The notes under the pieces: model-generated
Database searches by the model: none
Told to the model about the DNA's origin: nothing
The model's input: only the letters and a program-made list of their open reading frames with translations
Assembly (NCBI RefSeq): GCF_016086655.4
Contig: NC_052138.2
Coordinates: forward strand, 13,578,001-13,642,000
Source: Lepeophtheirus salmonis
Taxonomy: Eukaryota > Arthropoda > Copepoda > Siphonostomatoida > Caligidae
Reading direction: 5' to 3'
Length of the DNA: 64,000 nucleotides
Shown here: positions 22,579 through 34,369 of the stretch, piece by piece
Layout: every line of letters begins with the position of its first letter
Numbering within the stretch: the first letter of the stretch is position 1
Translations under genes and position numbers: made by a program

Positions 22579-23164
22579 ATTACAATGTTGATTTTCGGTA
22601 ATTGAATATTATATAGGTGATCGATATATTTGTGAACACAAATTTTGTGAATATATGACTACAAATTACTAAAATATAAACATCTTTTTAATAGTATTTA
22701 TTACTAATAAATACTAATAACTATACAATTTTAATTGATCAAAATAGAATGAGAGTATTGATTAATAGTTGGTTATTAGAATGAACAAAGTTGTAATTAA
22801 ACAGTGCCTTTTAAGATAAATATATTGCTACTTGTATAATTTGCATATACAATTAGAAACATGTAAACAACATTTGTATATATATATATATATGGTTGTA
22901 CATATTTGAAATATTCAAAGTGCTAGCAAAATGCTTCGGCCATATATTAAATAAATATTGACTTTAAAGACAATCACTATGTCGGATAGAGTCATTGTAA
23001 TACTATAATGCTTACTTATACTTAATCAATGCAACTCCGTCTGACCAACTGAATGCATATAAATTATATATTTATGTATAACTTTGCTAACACCGAGATA
23101 CTAATTATTATTATAATTGAAAATAAAATAACCTTGTGGTATGTTAAAAAAACGGAACTGAAAA

Positions 23165-23310
23165 TTAATGTGATCAGTCCGACATCTTGACGAATGTTTT
23201 GGAGGAAAGCAGCTTATCTGTCATGAAATTTCATTAGATTAGCTGTAAGCTGCTATGAGATGAAGTAAATAAATCAATCTGTATCTAGCAGTTACAGCTA
23301 TGTAGATCCT
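23165..23310 (+). repeat. Dispersed repeat family A, copy at 23.2 kb
   Basis: The segment contains GACGAATGTTTTGGAGGAAA, GCAGCTTATCTGTCATGAAA and CATTAGATTAGCTGTAAGCT, the family A core. It diverges after about 23300. Confidence 0.65.
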
Positions 23311-24659
23311 CAATTCTACTCCAACTTCAGTAAGGTAATTTATAATTCTACAGTGTTACTCTTTGTCTTTCACGCACTAGGGATTACTTTATACTCAGAT
23401 GTTCTCTCTTCAAGAATAAAATAATAATGATAACAGCTTTGGAAAATTGTAAGATACTATGTAGGTTGGAATTACTAAAATTATAAGGCTTGTCCAATCT
23501 CATATTTATAACTAGTCAATTTATGACACATTATTCAAACTATGACTCATATTCTTGCATCTTTCACTTTTATATCCATATATAATATATGTACCTTAGG
23601 AATATGGGTCTATTATACATATGTATTTTGTAAAATACATACACAAAATCTATGTAAAAATAAATATCCTGATTAAAGACTACACTGAAATTCAATTTAT
23701 GTATTTATATACATTTGAAAGGGAGTTGTGAGAAGAGATCAAACGGATTTTGAAATTAAACATAATCTCAAAATCCTGTTATCTTTTTTTTATTTATTTT
23801 CCTATATTTCCTAAAAGCACAATCAAACAATTATAAAGAATGAAATATGTATTTAAACAAAATTTATAAAATTATCACTTTTTACTTAAATACTATAATG
23901 ATATTTAGGGATTAGTCCAGAATATGAGTCCCATTAAATTTAACTTTATGGAATTAAGAGTATTGTATAGAGTGCTTTCGTTACCAAAGTCATAAATCCT
24001 ACAGCAGCGTTTGCAGATGAAGAGCAAGAAATGTACTTGTACAATTTAAAGCATTTGTGGACCCTCTCTTTCCCAGATCTTAGACTTTTCAATTTACGGA
24101 ATAGTCAGGGGAGGAGTCCAATCAAGTCACCAGGCTCAGGAAGGACTTCCTGATGGTAACTGCGAAGGCTGCGTGTGCAAAAGTTCAGAAATATATTGTG
24201 CATACTAGTTTAAGTCAGTGGGAAAAATGTTGCAAAGACGAACACATTAAATGCTCTATTGGGCAATTTTAGAGTGAATATATGGAATGTTTTACAATTT
24301 TCAGTGATATTTTCTATTTCGATATCAAAATTGGGAACAGCCTGAGCGGAAAGTTGATATTTAATTATTGAAACCCATTAATAACAAGGAAAGAACTTCG
24401 CTAAGCAAACAGCTGTCAAAGTTTCATGACAATCTGTTTGTGGGTTATTCTGCTATGTGTGACGCTACTTTAGTCATTTCCTAATCAATGGCTAAAATAA
24501 AATTATAAATTTTATTTTACACTTCTTCTTGAGGGGAAAAATACCTTTCGAGCAAATCAATGGCTTGAAAAGTGTTATGGGGACTCTGATCCATGAAAAA
24601 AAAGAAAAAAAAAGTGATGAGGTTACTCCCTAATAAATTTTTCAATCCTATTAGGACTC

Positions 24660-25460
24660 TTCTATGGAAGGGGGACTTTCACAATTGCATTGGATGATCA
24701 AGAGAGCGACCCAATCCATCTTAAGAGAAGTTATCGTCAAGTGTGTCAAGAGGCCCTCTTTTGTTTGTGGCTTCTTTTAAAGAATTTGCCCAGAAACTGA
24801 AGCATTACTTATCTGGGGCTTTGGAGTAGTTTTTTGAGATCTCAGACACTTAGTAGACATTTATGCAGACGATATCACTCTGTTCTGGAGAAGGATATTC
24901 GAAATCCCAACTAAGGAAAAAGATTTGTGTACTTCTCTCTTTCATTTCTAGATTTAATAAAACATTGGGGTTGGAATTGAATGTCAGAAAGACTTTAGTC
25001 CTTCCCCTGGGCCAATGGAAACCTGAACAAAACTCATAAATTGAGGATTCCTTGATCAAGGGTAAAATCAATGTTCAAGTTGATAATGGGAGATAAATGG
25101 AATATCAGAATAGGAAAGAAAAACTTCATATACCTTTATCTAGTTTAGATGATTTTAATGAATTAAAAAATGTTTACAGACGCGTACAGATTTATAGAAT
25201 ACACGTTTAATTCTCTCTGTATTATATGTAGCGAATGTATCATCAGAAGTAGCGTTGTGGGCATTGGAGAAAGAGGAGGAATGGCTCTGTATTTGATTCC
25301 ATTGCAAATATATTACGGGATACAAGAGACCCAGAAGTCAACTAGGTGGAGGCCTTGTTCAGTTAGGGCTTGTATTGCCAAAAATATACAGGAAGGTTAT
25401 TATGGATTTGTCCTGCAACCCAGAAAAGGAGGGGGGATCAGCGATCTCTAATAGTTCAGT
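24660..25460 (+). pseudogene. LINE reverse transcriptase remnant A
   Basis: RT blocks are present in order on the plus strand but in changing frames. YRQVCQEALFCLWL near 24735-24780 corresponds to the RQGCPLSP.LF.L segment. YADDITLFWRR at 24862-24895 is the catalytic YADD motif. NKTLGLELNVRKT with VLPLGQ follows near 24957-25017 (the GL.LN..K....G block). KGGGISDL at 25430-25451 matches the K.GGLGL..L thumb motif. This order identifies a non-LTR retrotransposon RT, probably of the L1/Tx1-like group. Endonuclease and N-terminal RT parts are not visible. Stops and frameshifts make it inactive. Confidence 0.75.
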
Positions 25461-26839
25461 GTATTACTACATCATGGTTGGAATAGATCTATCGAATCCT
25501 AGATTATGTGTATTGTCTCCTTCTTGTATTTCTAACATTTGACTTGAGCTCCAAAAAAAACGTGATAAGGCAGAATATTAAGAAGAAAACTTTCTTTGGA
25601 CTGAATAAAAACCTTGGAAAACTGGAAACAGAAGCTATAAGTAAAGAAAATCTTACGATTTATGATATGAAAACCAACGAAACAACTAGAAAATACATGG
25701 AAAATTTCATTATTTGCTCCTTCGGCCAAACTGCGTTTATGCCCAATACCATGGCATTTAACAATAACATAAAAACCTAGAATTAATTGGGATGCAGCAT
25801 TAGCATATAAAAAAATATATGGATATGCTTGATCTGTCACCAATATGGGAGAAAATAAACATGCAATCGATTAAAATTGTCAGAGAGAAAATAAATTTAG
25901 GCCCAGTCCAAATGTTTCAATAGGTTGTATTTCCTTCTGTACACCTTCCAAGAACTGTGATATAAAATTCAGTCTTATATGCTTTTGTGGAGTGTCAGGC
26001 GATATCGGAGCTGTTATATTTATTAAGACATAATGCTGAGTTGTTGGGTTTTGTGGGATTTGCCTTCAAGCCATATCCCAAGCGCCTTTTTTGCTTGGGA
26101 TTTACCTCCAAAGGAATTCCAGCCCTGAAATCCGTGCAGTAAATTATGCATTAAAAAGTTTTAAAGCAATTGTAACTAGTCGACTTTCTTCTGGCAATGA
26201 ACTGCGATTTAGGAAAATTTGGAATGTAATTATTACATCTGCAGTAAGATATGTCGCAGATTCATTGCGCATTCCTAGCGAAAAATTCCTTGGATTGGGA
26301 CTTTGCTTCGGATTTGGTTTGATATTTTCCTTATTGGTCGGTTAGATATTATCATAAACTAAGGACAAAAATAGATAGATTCTGGAAAAGTAATCGATGA
26401 GATGAGCAACGTCTTTTGATTTTGTTTGTTATTATTATTACGTTCTAAAAATCTAGTTTTTTAGTTCTGGTTGAGTTGTGTATATTATTCGCTTGTATGT
26501 GTATTTTTGATTTTAGAAAGTAATTTGAACCATTACGTGTTTCTTTAGCTCTCTTAATGCATGTATATTGTTTAAAAAATTGTATTCGGTGTTTTATGTT
26601 TAAAATGAATACAAATGGGATGGTAAACTACAATTAAGGGGGAGAATTTGTAAACTAAAATGCTTATTAATGATATTTATTTTCACATTCCTTCTTTATT
26701 TTTTATTTTATGTTTGATATATATTTTTGTGAAATAAAGCTCATAAAAATATATATGTAATAATTTTAAAAAAAAGCCAATTTTGAACGAAAAAAAACGT
26801 ATTCTCTATTGTAATCCGGGAACTTTTCAGACCATTTGT

Positions 26840-27040
26840 TATAGAAGATAACTCTCTAAGAAATCATCACTTTTACCCTCTATTATTCATGGGCACAATC
26901 AAATTTAGTTACTCAATACTTAGGCGTTGCCTCCTGTAGAATAAAAATAACTCCTTAAGAAAGTAAAATAAAAATATATTTTTGCAGTCAACAAGAAAAA
27001 AACTTGCTCACTAAAAAAATGCTTAGGATTTACAATTCTA
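26840..27040 (+). repeat. Dispersed repeat E, copy 2
   Basis: Matches 9965-10142: AGAAGATAACTC, AAGAAATCATCA, TTTTACYCTC and the closing AATGCTTAGGATTTACAA. Its first half also resembles the inner part of repeat family A (TTATGGGCACAMYCAAAT), so E may be a derivative of A. Confidence 0.5.
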
Positions 27041-28119
27041 ATTGTATATATTTTATTTTTCAATATGACACCATGACTGATAAGATTGGGAGTACTTCAG
27101 TATCTAGAATGATACTTCTGAAAACATAAACAGCACGCTCCTTCCTGATTTTAAGACACATTCCGTATTTCTTATAATGTACGACCTTTTTTAAAATATT
27201 TCAATTCATATTTTATACAATTCTATGTAGTACAAAAAATGAGTTGACATAGGCACCGGGAATTTTTTTAAATCAGCATTAAATTAATCTGGTACTCAAA
27301 TAATACCGATATACCAACCGTAAAACCATGTTAAATACAAAAAAAAATTAATAAACGAGATAATTAAAAAAAAATCAATAAAATAAGTAAAGAATAAAAA
27401 GAAACCAAATTTATGACATTTTTAAATCATTTCTTGCTATGTTTAAAATAGATTTACCTTTTCTTTGGTTGCACACAAACAGTACTGTAGTTTTACAAGC
27501 ATAATTTCTGATGGGATGACAAAAAATCCTCCCTTTCTAATGGGTATCAAAAACTACTCCTAATTCTGCTGTTCTTGCGAGGTTTCATTTATTTTTACAT
27601 ATCAGCACATTATATTTTATATAACATAAAAAAACTTTTTTTTTCTTCATTTTTATTATAATGAACACGCTCGACTGTTATTTCTTTGATCAAAAATGGA
27701 CACAGTCCTCAAACACACTCAAATGATTCTACGGAAGGCATATATATATACAAACTTTACTTTATTAATAAAGATATGACAACCTGTTTTACAATTTATT
27801 TATATATTTTCTATAATATTATTAAGCTTTTTTATTTTTAAGATATTCACTAAAAGTTGGGAAAAAGTTGCTTTCCATATAAAATTTACGACTTTAAATC
27901 TAGTTAAAACTCCTTCAATATTTTATTTGAATAAAGTTAACTTTCTTTTTCATTCTTATACATAATATAGGTATATACTATTTTTTAACGCAGGATTTAA
28001 AACAATGTGCGAAATATGTGAAAAACTGTTTGTTGTAATTTCCTTATAAATTGTTTCATCATTCATTTTTGAAATTGATAATTAATTATTCCCTTTTTTA
28101 GGGTGTTATGTACCAATGT

Positions 28120-28330
28120 GTGGCCTATCAACATAAAAGCAAGCTACAATATCTTTTATTTAATTGGAGTGTGGATTACATTTAAATTTCTTCAACGAAT
28201 CATCGTCAATTCCCTTGAACAAAGTTTCTCATTTGAGTGTGTTTCAAACGGCACTTAAAGTAACCAAAATTGGTCGTCACAATAAAATAATAAGAAATTG
28301 ATAAATTTCAATAGAAATAACCCATAACAG
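28120..28330 (+). repeat. Dispersed repeat family B, copy 2
   Basis: Begins GGCCTATCAACATAAAAGCA, then GAGTGTGGATTACATTTAAA, CTTCAACGAATC, and later CCAAAATTGGTCGTCACAAT plus AAAATAATAAGAAATTGATA. The block order matches the copies at 12118 and 44150. Confidence 0.6.
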
Positions 28331-29295
28331 GGTCAATGTGAGTCACTTAAATTAAATATAGTTTTTAAACTATAGCTAAAAGTAATGGTTGAAATGTGAT
28401 CAGTTGTTTCCTTTATATATGAAAGAAGAAGCATTTCGTCATTATAAAAATTGGCAGCAATCTCGAGAGTTCTGGATAGTATTTTTCATTTAAACCATCT
28501 TTCGTTCGACGTTAAAAACTTATTTGTTATTGCCTTCAGGCTTTCTTAGATTCGTTTTTTAATGCTGCGTTTTTCCAAATATACATTAAAAGGTGTTAAG
28601 GTGGGCATATACATAGATTTTCTCATGTAGGAAGTACTTGTATAACTTTTAGTCTAAAAGGGACGAAAGGACCTGTAGAGGCTGTAGAGGGAGGGCTCGA
28701 CAGTGGGCAGTCGGCATTGGAGATGTGTGATGACTAGTGATGGATGGGAGACGGATATGAATGAGTTATGGTGTTTATGGATTAGAAATGATGTCATGAT
28801 AATAGTGTGTAGGGATGGAATCCCGATCCATGGATATTATTTATATCTTGGGAAATAGAGGTAAATCCCATAATTACTCTTTGTTTTGTTCATTATCTAT
28901 TCCTACTTTCTCTTCCTCATCCATCGACCATCATTAATTTCATCATCTTCCCTTCCTCTTTTGTAACAATTCAAATCCATGTAAATAATAAACAAGTTTG
29001 CTCGGACCCCTCACTCCCTTCTCCAGGATAAGTTCAGCTCTGGATGGAACCCATCAACAATCATCATCATTCGACATAGGATCATGCTGGGACTCGTAAA
29101 AGATCTTTGAATATATCCTTCATCCCCTTCTCATCCAATTACGAATGCTTTTCAAACCTACGTATTAGAGTACTACTATGAATGAAAAAATAGGGAATTA
29201 ATTTACTGGGAATGAAATTACCCAGCACCATTTATGAGACAAACTGTACGAATTTAATGGAACTTTAAAAAAAAAAATTATATTCATACATCGAA

Positions 29296-29880
29296 ATAAC
29301 TAATTTACTCAATGTAACCTCCCTCAGCCTCGATGACAACTGTTAGCCTTCTCTTGAAGGAATGGCATGAATTCTATACGAAGTTTACGTCCATAGAGCC
29401 ACAGCACTCGTCAAAGGAGGCCCTCAAGGCGTTTATATTGAGGTGACGAATTTTACAGGCTTCGGAATAAATGTGAGCCCAGAAGGCAAAGTCAAACAGG
29501 TTCAAATCTGGACTGTATGGGGCCACATCTTCTTAGACCCCGAAATTCATATTATGGTTGATACATTTTGAATCACTTTTACCGTCTGTGCAGGAGCCCT
29601 GTCCTACTGTAGTACCACATTTCCAACTGGAAATGTTGTCTTCATCCATAGGCAAACTTTGTTCTCAGAATGACCATGTAGTCAGCCAAAGTAAGGCAGT
29701 ATCCGATGGGGAACCAATGAGAAGGACCAGGGCGCCTTTAGATGCCACAAAACCTAGCAACGTTTCCCTGGTTGATTTTATGGTGGTTATAAGAGTCTTC
29801 ACCACGTCCATGTTCATTGCAAGGACCATGTCATTCCGCCTGTTTCTCATTGGATCACCCCCACACAAAGGAGTACCGCA
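29296..29880 (-). pseudogene. maT/DD37-type (IS630-Tc1-mariner) transposase, C-terminal half
   Basis: Minus-strand blocks in order: MRNRRNDMVLAMNMD near 29850; LLGFVASKG near 29760; GNVVLQ-stop-DRAPAQTVK near 29590-29640, the QD.APAH block with the second catalytic aspartate and a premature stop just before it; APYSPDLNLFDFAFWAHI near 29465-29520, the SPDLNP.D...W block carrying the third acidic residue; and SCHSFKRRLTVVIEAEGGYI ending with the stop at about 29296. The SPDLN..DF.FW arrangement with a GGYIE end is typical of maT/ITmD37-type transposases and not of D34D mariners. At least two frameshifts are needed to follow it. TIRs were not located. Confidence 0.8.
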
Positions 29881-31498
29881 ATCTTAATTCTGTTGTCTCT
29901 TACCTTCCTCATCTTAACTAGAGAGAAAAATGCAAGTAATAAACACTGCAGCTATTGCATCAAGAAATCCTTTGTATTTCAACTGTTCCAAATAAATGTC
30001 AGGAAACATCTCAAAAAAAAGAAATCTACACCCAGTAAATACGAGCTAATATATCTAATTTTGGTTTCGGATCTGTATCTGAAAGTTAGGACACCGAAAA
30101 TTGACTCCAATATATATGCCAGAAAATCCGAACCGACCCGGATTTAAAAAAAATTACATCTGTCCCATCTTTAGCTAAAACACGAGAACTAACTAGAGTA
30201 CAATTCCAAGGAAAGCGTCTTCAGTACATAACTTATTTTGTAGGATTTTTGTCACGTCATATTTGTTAATTAGTAAAATATTTATCAATAAATAAGCAAT
30301 TTTATCTAGTCTGGCTCTTTCTCAAAACTTTCATCCATTTATATGTTTTGTTTTTTCCTTATTTAAAATCGAAAACTATCTAGTATTTGATAATATAAAT
30401 CATTAGTAGTGCATTATTTATAGCCTATATTGCCTGGTTGAAAGTGTAATGTATAATTTAACTTTTGCTTTTGAATTCAAGAGATACTGGAGAGTTTTTT
30501 TACACTGTCTGATATCTCTCAATTGCTCATGATGATGAATATGTTAAAAAATTATTTAAAACAAAAAAACGATTAAATTTCATTGTTTTACATAAAATAT
30601 TAGAATCAGGCCAAGAACATACAATTATCAGCTTACCCTTTCCGTTAGTAAATATACTTTTTGTAACTCAGTTGGTGAACGGGCTATAAAAGAAACCGAA
30701 AAATAGACATATTTAATGGCAGGATAAAATATTACATATTAATTAAAATTGGTCGGCAAATCAATATAAATTATCAATATCTCCCCAGTCTTTTTTATCT
30801 TTGTACTTTATTTAAAAAAATACTTAATTTATTACAAAAAAAATCCCATTTCATTATTAACTTTATAAATTTTAATTACTAAAGTAAAGTTATTTAATTG
30901 ATAGAGTAACTGGATTCGATTACTATTTCAAAACCTCATATATTAAATTGGATAAAATTTTTCACTGTTAGCTTTTCTATTAATGTGCTTAATGTTATTT
31001 ACAAAAAACCCATTTTCACGTCTTACAATAAATATAATTTAATACAACATGAGCAAACTAAAAGAATATATCACCTGCAAGGTTGTGTGGCTGTCTGTAG
31101 CTTGGGTGTGCAACATTTATAATTAAAGATAATCATTTTGAGTGTTGTATTTTTTGGCCGAACTCTCTGTTAGTAACTATTATGAGTAAACAACCATTAT
31201 CCCCCATAGAAAGCGACAAAAAAGTTTCAACCCGTAAAAATATTAGAATAATAAAACTATCATTGAATAAAAATATTATTTTGTTCTTAAAATGACGTGC
31301 TCGTACAACTTTCAAAACGGTTTCTTATTCAGTGTATAATATAACTTTTTTTATGTTAGTAGAATACAGGTGACTTTTATCTATGTAATGTATAAATCAT
31401 GTATATAAATAAAAGTAATATGTATTGGAGAATATGTCAATATTTGATATTTACATGTGATAATGTATTCAAGGGTTTTAACTCCTTTCTCCTAGACA
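29881..31498. other. AT-rich non-coding block
   Basis: No gene is supported. The first few hundred bases may hold the unrecognisable N-terminal half of the adjacent minus-strand transposase. The plus-strand open frame at 29893-30147 has no recognisable motif. Confidence 0.5.
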
Positions 31499-32314
31499 TT
31501 AGAGTCAGGAAAAAGTAATTTCGTATTTCTTGCCTTTTTTTCAACAATATATTGTATATCTTGTTCATTATTGGTCACTTCGGATCATACGATAAAACGT
31601 TGTGAAGGTGTGAGTGTATAATACAAACATTGATGGACAGTATTGAGCTTAGACGGTTCAGTCGTGAATTATTTTGCGTCGAGTATGGAAGTAAAGGAAG
31701 AAATTTGCTATATTTTAAGAATCTCACGGATTGAATTTCCATCTGCAAATCCGTACTGAATCAAAACAAAATCAATCCATTTCTGAGTGAATTGTGACCT
31801 GAGATGAAAAATGGATCACTTACGTCAATTTCAAGCATAGCCAAGCCAGGATTGACTGCTACAAAGGCGGTGCTTTGTGTTTGGTGGGATTGGAAGGGAA
31901 TAATCAACTATAAGCTGCTCTTCTATAGTCAAACGCTAAATTCTGCTCTAACTGTGAACAACTCAAGGCCACCAACATTTTTGATGACACACCAAAAGTT
32001 TTAGAAGCTCGGATTGCAAGTTCTTATGCATCCACTCTACACTAAGTAACTACCACCTGTTCTTGTCAATGGTCAATGCGCTTTGGGGTATAAATGTGGC
32101 CTCATTAGAGGCCTAGGAATATTGGTTGTTAATTTTTTTTTTTTTTTGCAATAGTGAAAAGAGCTTCTACAAAAAGGGCAATATGAAGTTGAATTCTCTT
32201 TAGCAACAAGTGATCTTACAGATCTAGACATACTTGATTTAAATCAGATGATTGTAACACTTCCTATAAAGCAAAAAAAAAAAAAAAAAAGATTATTTTT
32301 CCCAAACTCTTATA
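31499..32314 (+). mobile_element. Mariner element with both ends, internally deleted (copy 3)
   Basis: Terminal repeats lie at about 31499-31530 (TTAGAGTCAGGAAAAAGTAA then TTTCGTATTT) and 32285-32314 (inverse of AGAGTTTGGGAAAAATAATC). The plus strand encodes D34D mariner transposase: AKPGLTATKAVLCVWWDWKG, then INYKLLFYSQTLNSAL, directly followed by NNSRPPTFLMTHQKF, then QVLMHPLYT and later FASIEA-like remains. The YCQQLDRLK...QDNARPH region, with the second catalytic aspartate, is deleted between TLNSAL and SRPPT. The YSPDLAPSDYHLF block is also largely missing. Poly-A and poly-T runs interrupt the 3' part. The element is about 0.8 kb and inactive. It is the same family as the copies at 3048 and 10149. 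Confidence 0.88.
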
Positions 32315-32544
32315 ATTAAAAATAGAACCAGCATTCACAAAAAAATCACCTTTTAAAATTTGCTAAGAATAAATAGGCGCCACATTAGCTCTAATGCGAT
32401 ATTAAGCCAAAATTAAGAGAATGATAATTTCAAACTTTGTCTTTTCATTTAATAGTATCTTAAATAACTTTAATCATTATATATTCAAAAGTGACGAAAA
32501 TCATATGTATTTTGGACATGTTAAAAAAAAAAGGAAAAAATCAA

Positions 32545-32945
32545 TATGGTCACCCTGACAATTTTAAGAATATTTTGGAGGAGACCCGCTTAGCTTTCAT
32601 GACGTTTATTAGGTCAGCTACTAGCAGCTGTGAGGAGAAAGAGAGCAGGAATAAAAAAAAAAAATATTGACAATAATTACTCTGATGTCGTTCCTCATTT
32701 TTACTCTGAGTCCAAGAAAGACTTATAATTATTACTCTGTAACAAATCATCATGGTTACTCTCCCTTTTATATGAGCACTATCAAATGTTCAATCAGATT
32801 TTTGGAAATATTTGAATGTAGTAAGAAATAAAATTAACTAGTCAGGAATTAAATGATAATGACAACAGCTGAGGAAAAAAGAAGTATTCCTCAGATTAGC
32901 AGTTCCAAAAAAACGGGACAGCTAAAAATTCACACATCAATACAT
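32545..32945 (+). repeat. Dispersed repeat family A, long copy (32.5 kb)
   Basis: Runs from GGTCACCCTGACAATTTTAA through GGAGGAGACCCGCTTAGC, CATGACGTTTATTAGGTCAG, AATTACTCTGATGTCGTTCC, GAGTCCAAGAAAGACTTATA, TATATGAGCACTATCAAATG and ends near CAGATTAGCAGTTCC and CGGGACAGCTAAAAATTCAC. It is collinear with 38345-38745 and 58685-59065, which defines a repeat unit of about 400 bp. Non-coding. Confidence 0.75.
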
Positions 32946-33840
32946 ATCAATGTAACCCAAATGATAACAATGAATAATGATATGAATATCAGTTTACTCG
33001 AGGTATTTTTCCGAGTTGGATTTTTGTAGACAAATAGTACAGCTTTATTCTCCTTGCATTCTACAAATATGTACACACCTGGTCCATTTTTTAATTCCTT
33101 ATTATTTTAAGACATACAAGACAATACATAAGACAATTTCAGATATACTTTTTATTTTAATCTTTAACGTTTCATTAACTTCATTTAAAATTCCGTTATT
33201 GAACATGAAAAATTCAGTTCTTTTTTGGACAGTTTTATTCAAAGAAGAGGCACGCATTCTCTTAACAACTCAAAAAGCCATTTGTAGTTTTAAAGTGTAT
33301 TTGATCGACTCATTTGTTAAAATTCAATTCTTTGAATTTTTAAATTATAAATTTTTGAGTAAATCAGAATTGCAAAAATTAAATTTGGAAATACTTTTGT
33401 CTTCAAGACAACTAATTTTTTACTCATAGTGTCAATTGATTTATACATTAGAGATATATCAAAATTATTTTATATAATTTCGTAATTAAGAAATGATGAA
33501 GTAGGTAGAATTGAACAAATAATAATTATATTTAAATAAAATTAATAACAGTAATTACGTAAGAAGGTTGATTCAAAAGCGACATCTTGTAAGAAAAAAA
33601 TGCAACATGGATGCACTGAATTTTTAAAGCCGATCTGCTTCAATGCATCCCTTTCTTTAATACCCTAGGTTATTATTATTTAATTTTTTTTCTAATCAGT
33701 CTTTTCATATTTATTAAAAAAATACAGAGAACGATTATTTGAATTAAAATGCTTCTCAAAATGTACATAGTTAAGCATAGAATCATATTTAAAATATATA
33801 ATAAATTAAGGTTAATAAATTGTTGAAGAACGCTCCAGAG
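32946..33840. other. AT-rich block with a long but unrecognised open frame
   Basis: The plus frame 33016-33429 is open for 137 codons from an ATG, the second longest in the window. Its composition (F, I, L, K, S, Y) is what AT-rich non-coding DNA gives. It shows no domain, no repeats of a known kind and no supporting context. I do not call it a gene. Nothing else is seen. Confidence 0.4.
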
Positions 33841-34090
33841 TTAAACCTTAGGGCATAAATCGCAGCAAGCTTCCCATTCGACGGTTTCTCCATTGATATT
33901 GAGAGTGAAACTTTTCTCCACAGTAGAAAAAGGGAGGGATGCAAGGGATTTCAGTAGTGGTGGTGCATTGTTTAGATGGAGGCTTAAGATTGGAAACTGG
34001 ACAGTTAGATCCACAAAATCCAAAACCCTTAACAAATCCATGAGAGTCTGTAGATGTAGCACACCAAAGTCTACTATCATCCACATCATT
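33841..34090 (-). pseudogene. Fibronectin type II domain exon fragment
   Basis: The minus strand reads YDGCNDVDDSRLWCATSTD, then SHGFVKGFGFCGSNCPV. This fits the second half of a fibronectin type II module: C, eight residues, WC, four residues, D, then an aromatic-rich stretch ending in C. After a linker (SKQCTTTTEI), PCIPPFFYCGEKF fits the start of a second module (C..PF.Y). The frame is then lost and continues one base over as NINGETVEWEACCDLCPKV with a stop at 33841-33843. FNII modules occur in secreted collagen- or gelatin-binding proteins and proteases. The 5' side is replaced by a TA run at 34091-34103 with an in-frame stop just beyond and no splice acceptor, so this is probably a broken gene or a stray exon. 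A sequencing error at the frameshift cannot be excluded. Confidence 0.65.
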
Positions 34091-34369
34091 ACAGCCATCA
34101 TATATATATATAGTAAATAATTAGTAAATCTTCCAATTCTATATTCTCAGAGATAGAGAAAGAAAGAAACAAACAACAATCCATTGAATGGAAAATATTT
34201 GTCATCAGCGTATTTGAAACCTTCACTTGAGAAGGAGTCCATGAAATTAATCAAAGTGGACACGTAGTTTCGGATTCCGAGTGGAATAAAAATGGACCTT
34301 GGAAACAATGTTCTCCATTTTGAGACACTCTTCATATGATGCAGGCGTGACGATAAGCCAATCCGTCTG
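34091..34369 (-). other. Uncertain segment between the FNII exon and the LINE
   Basis: The minus strand has overlapping open frames. One includes RLTQTDWLIVTPASYEECLK followed by NIVSKVHFYSTRNPKLRVHF. Another has 62 codons from ATG ending at 34147. Both look coding-like, but neither has a motif I recognise. They may be the tail of the adjacent LINE protein or another exon of the FNII gene. Confidence 0.3.

Larger units (their letters stand above)
21640..24560. other. Non-coding block with dispersed repeat copies
   Basis: No gene is supported. TA microsatellites lie at about 21980-21998 and 22877-22893. A segment at 22147-22215 resembles 17330-17400 (GATACGGAG, GGAGTTTGTGTTTATT, GCTGCTTGCAG). 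Copies of repeat family A are listed separately. The stretch 24050-24480 is more complex but shows no recognisable product. Confidence 0.5.
25461..29295. other. Mostly non-coding block, possible LINE tail at its start
   Basis: At 26060-26345 the plus strand has 84 open codons (EIRAVNYALKSFKAIV and others) that could be the degenerate C-terminal end of the upstream LINE, but no motif proves it. Repeat E (26840-27040) and repeat B (28120-28330) lie here. The stretch 28660-29110 is visibly richer in G and C. It holds TAATAAACAAG followed by a C-rich tract near 28985-29030, reminiscent of an LTR with a polyadenylation signal, but no second LTR or TSD was found. Confidence 0.45.

Noticed and set aside
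21980..22893. TA-repeat tracts considered as regulatory or origin sequences
   Set aside because: They are ordinary dinucleotide microsatellites, common throughout the window.
25532..25843. A 103-codon minus-strand frame and an overlapping 90-codon plus-strand frame
   Set aside because: Neither has a motif. They follow a LINE remnant and may be its debris, but no block of the LINE protein can be aligned.
29558..29887. A 109-codon plus-strand frame
   Set aside because: It is antisense to the DD37-type transposase, whose catalytic blocks are on the minus strand.
33016..33429. A 137-codon ATG-initiated open frame on the plus strand
   Set aside because: Its length is striking, but the composition is that of translated AT-rich non-coding DNA. 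There is no domain, signal or context, and the antisense frame is equally featureless.
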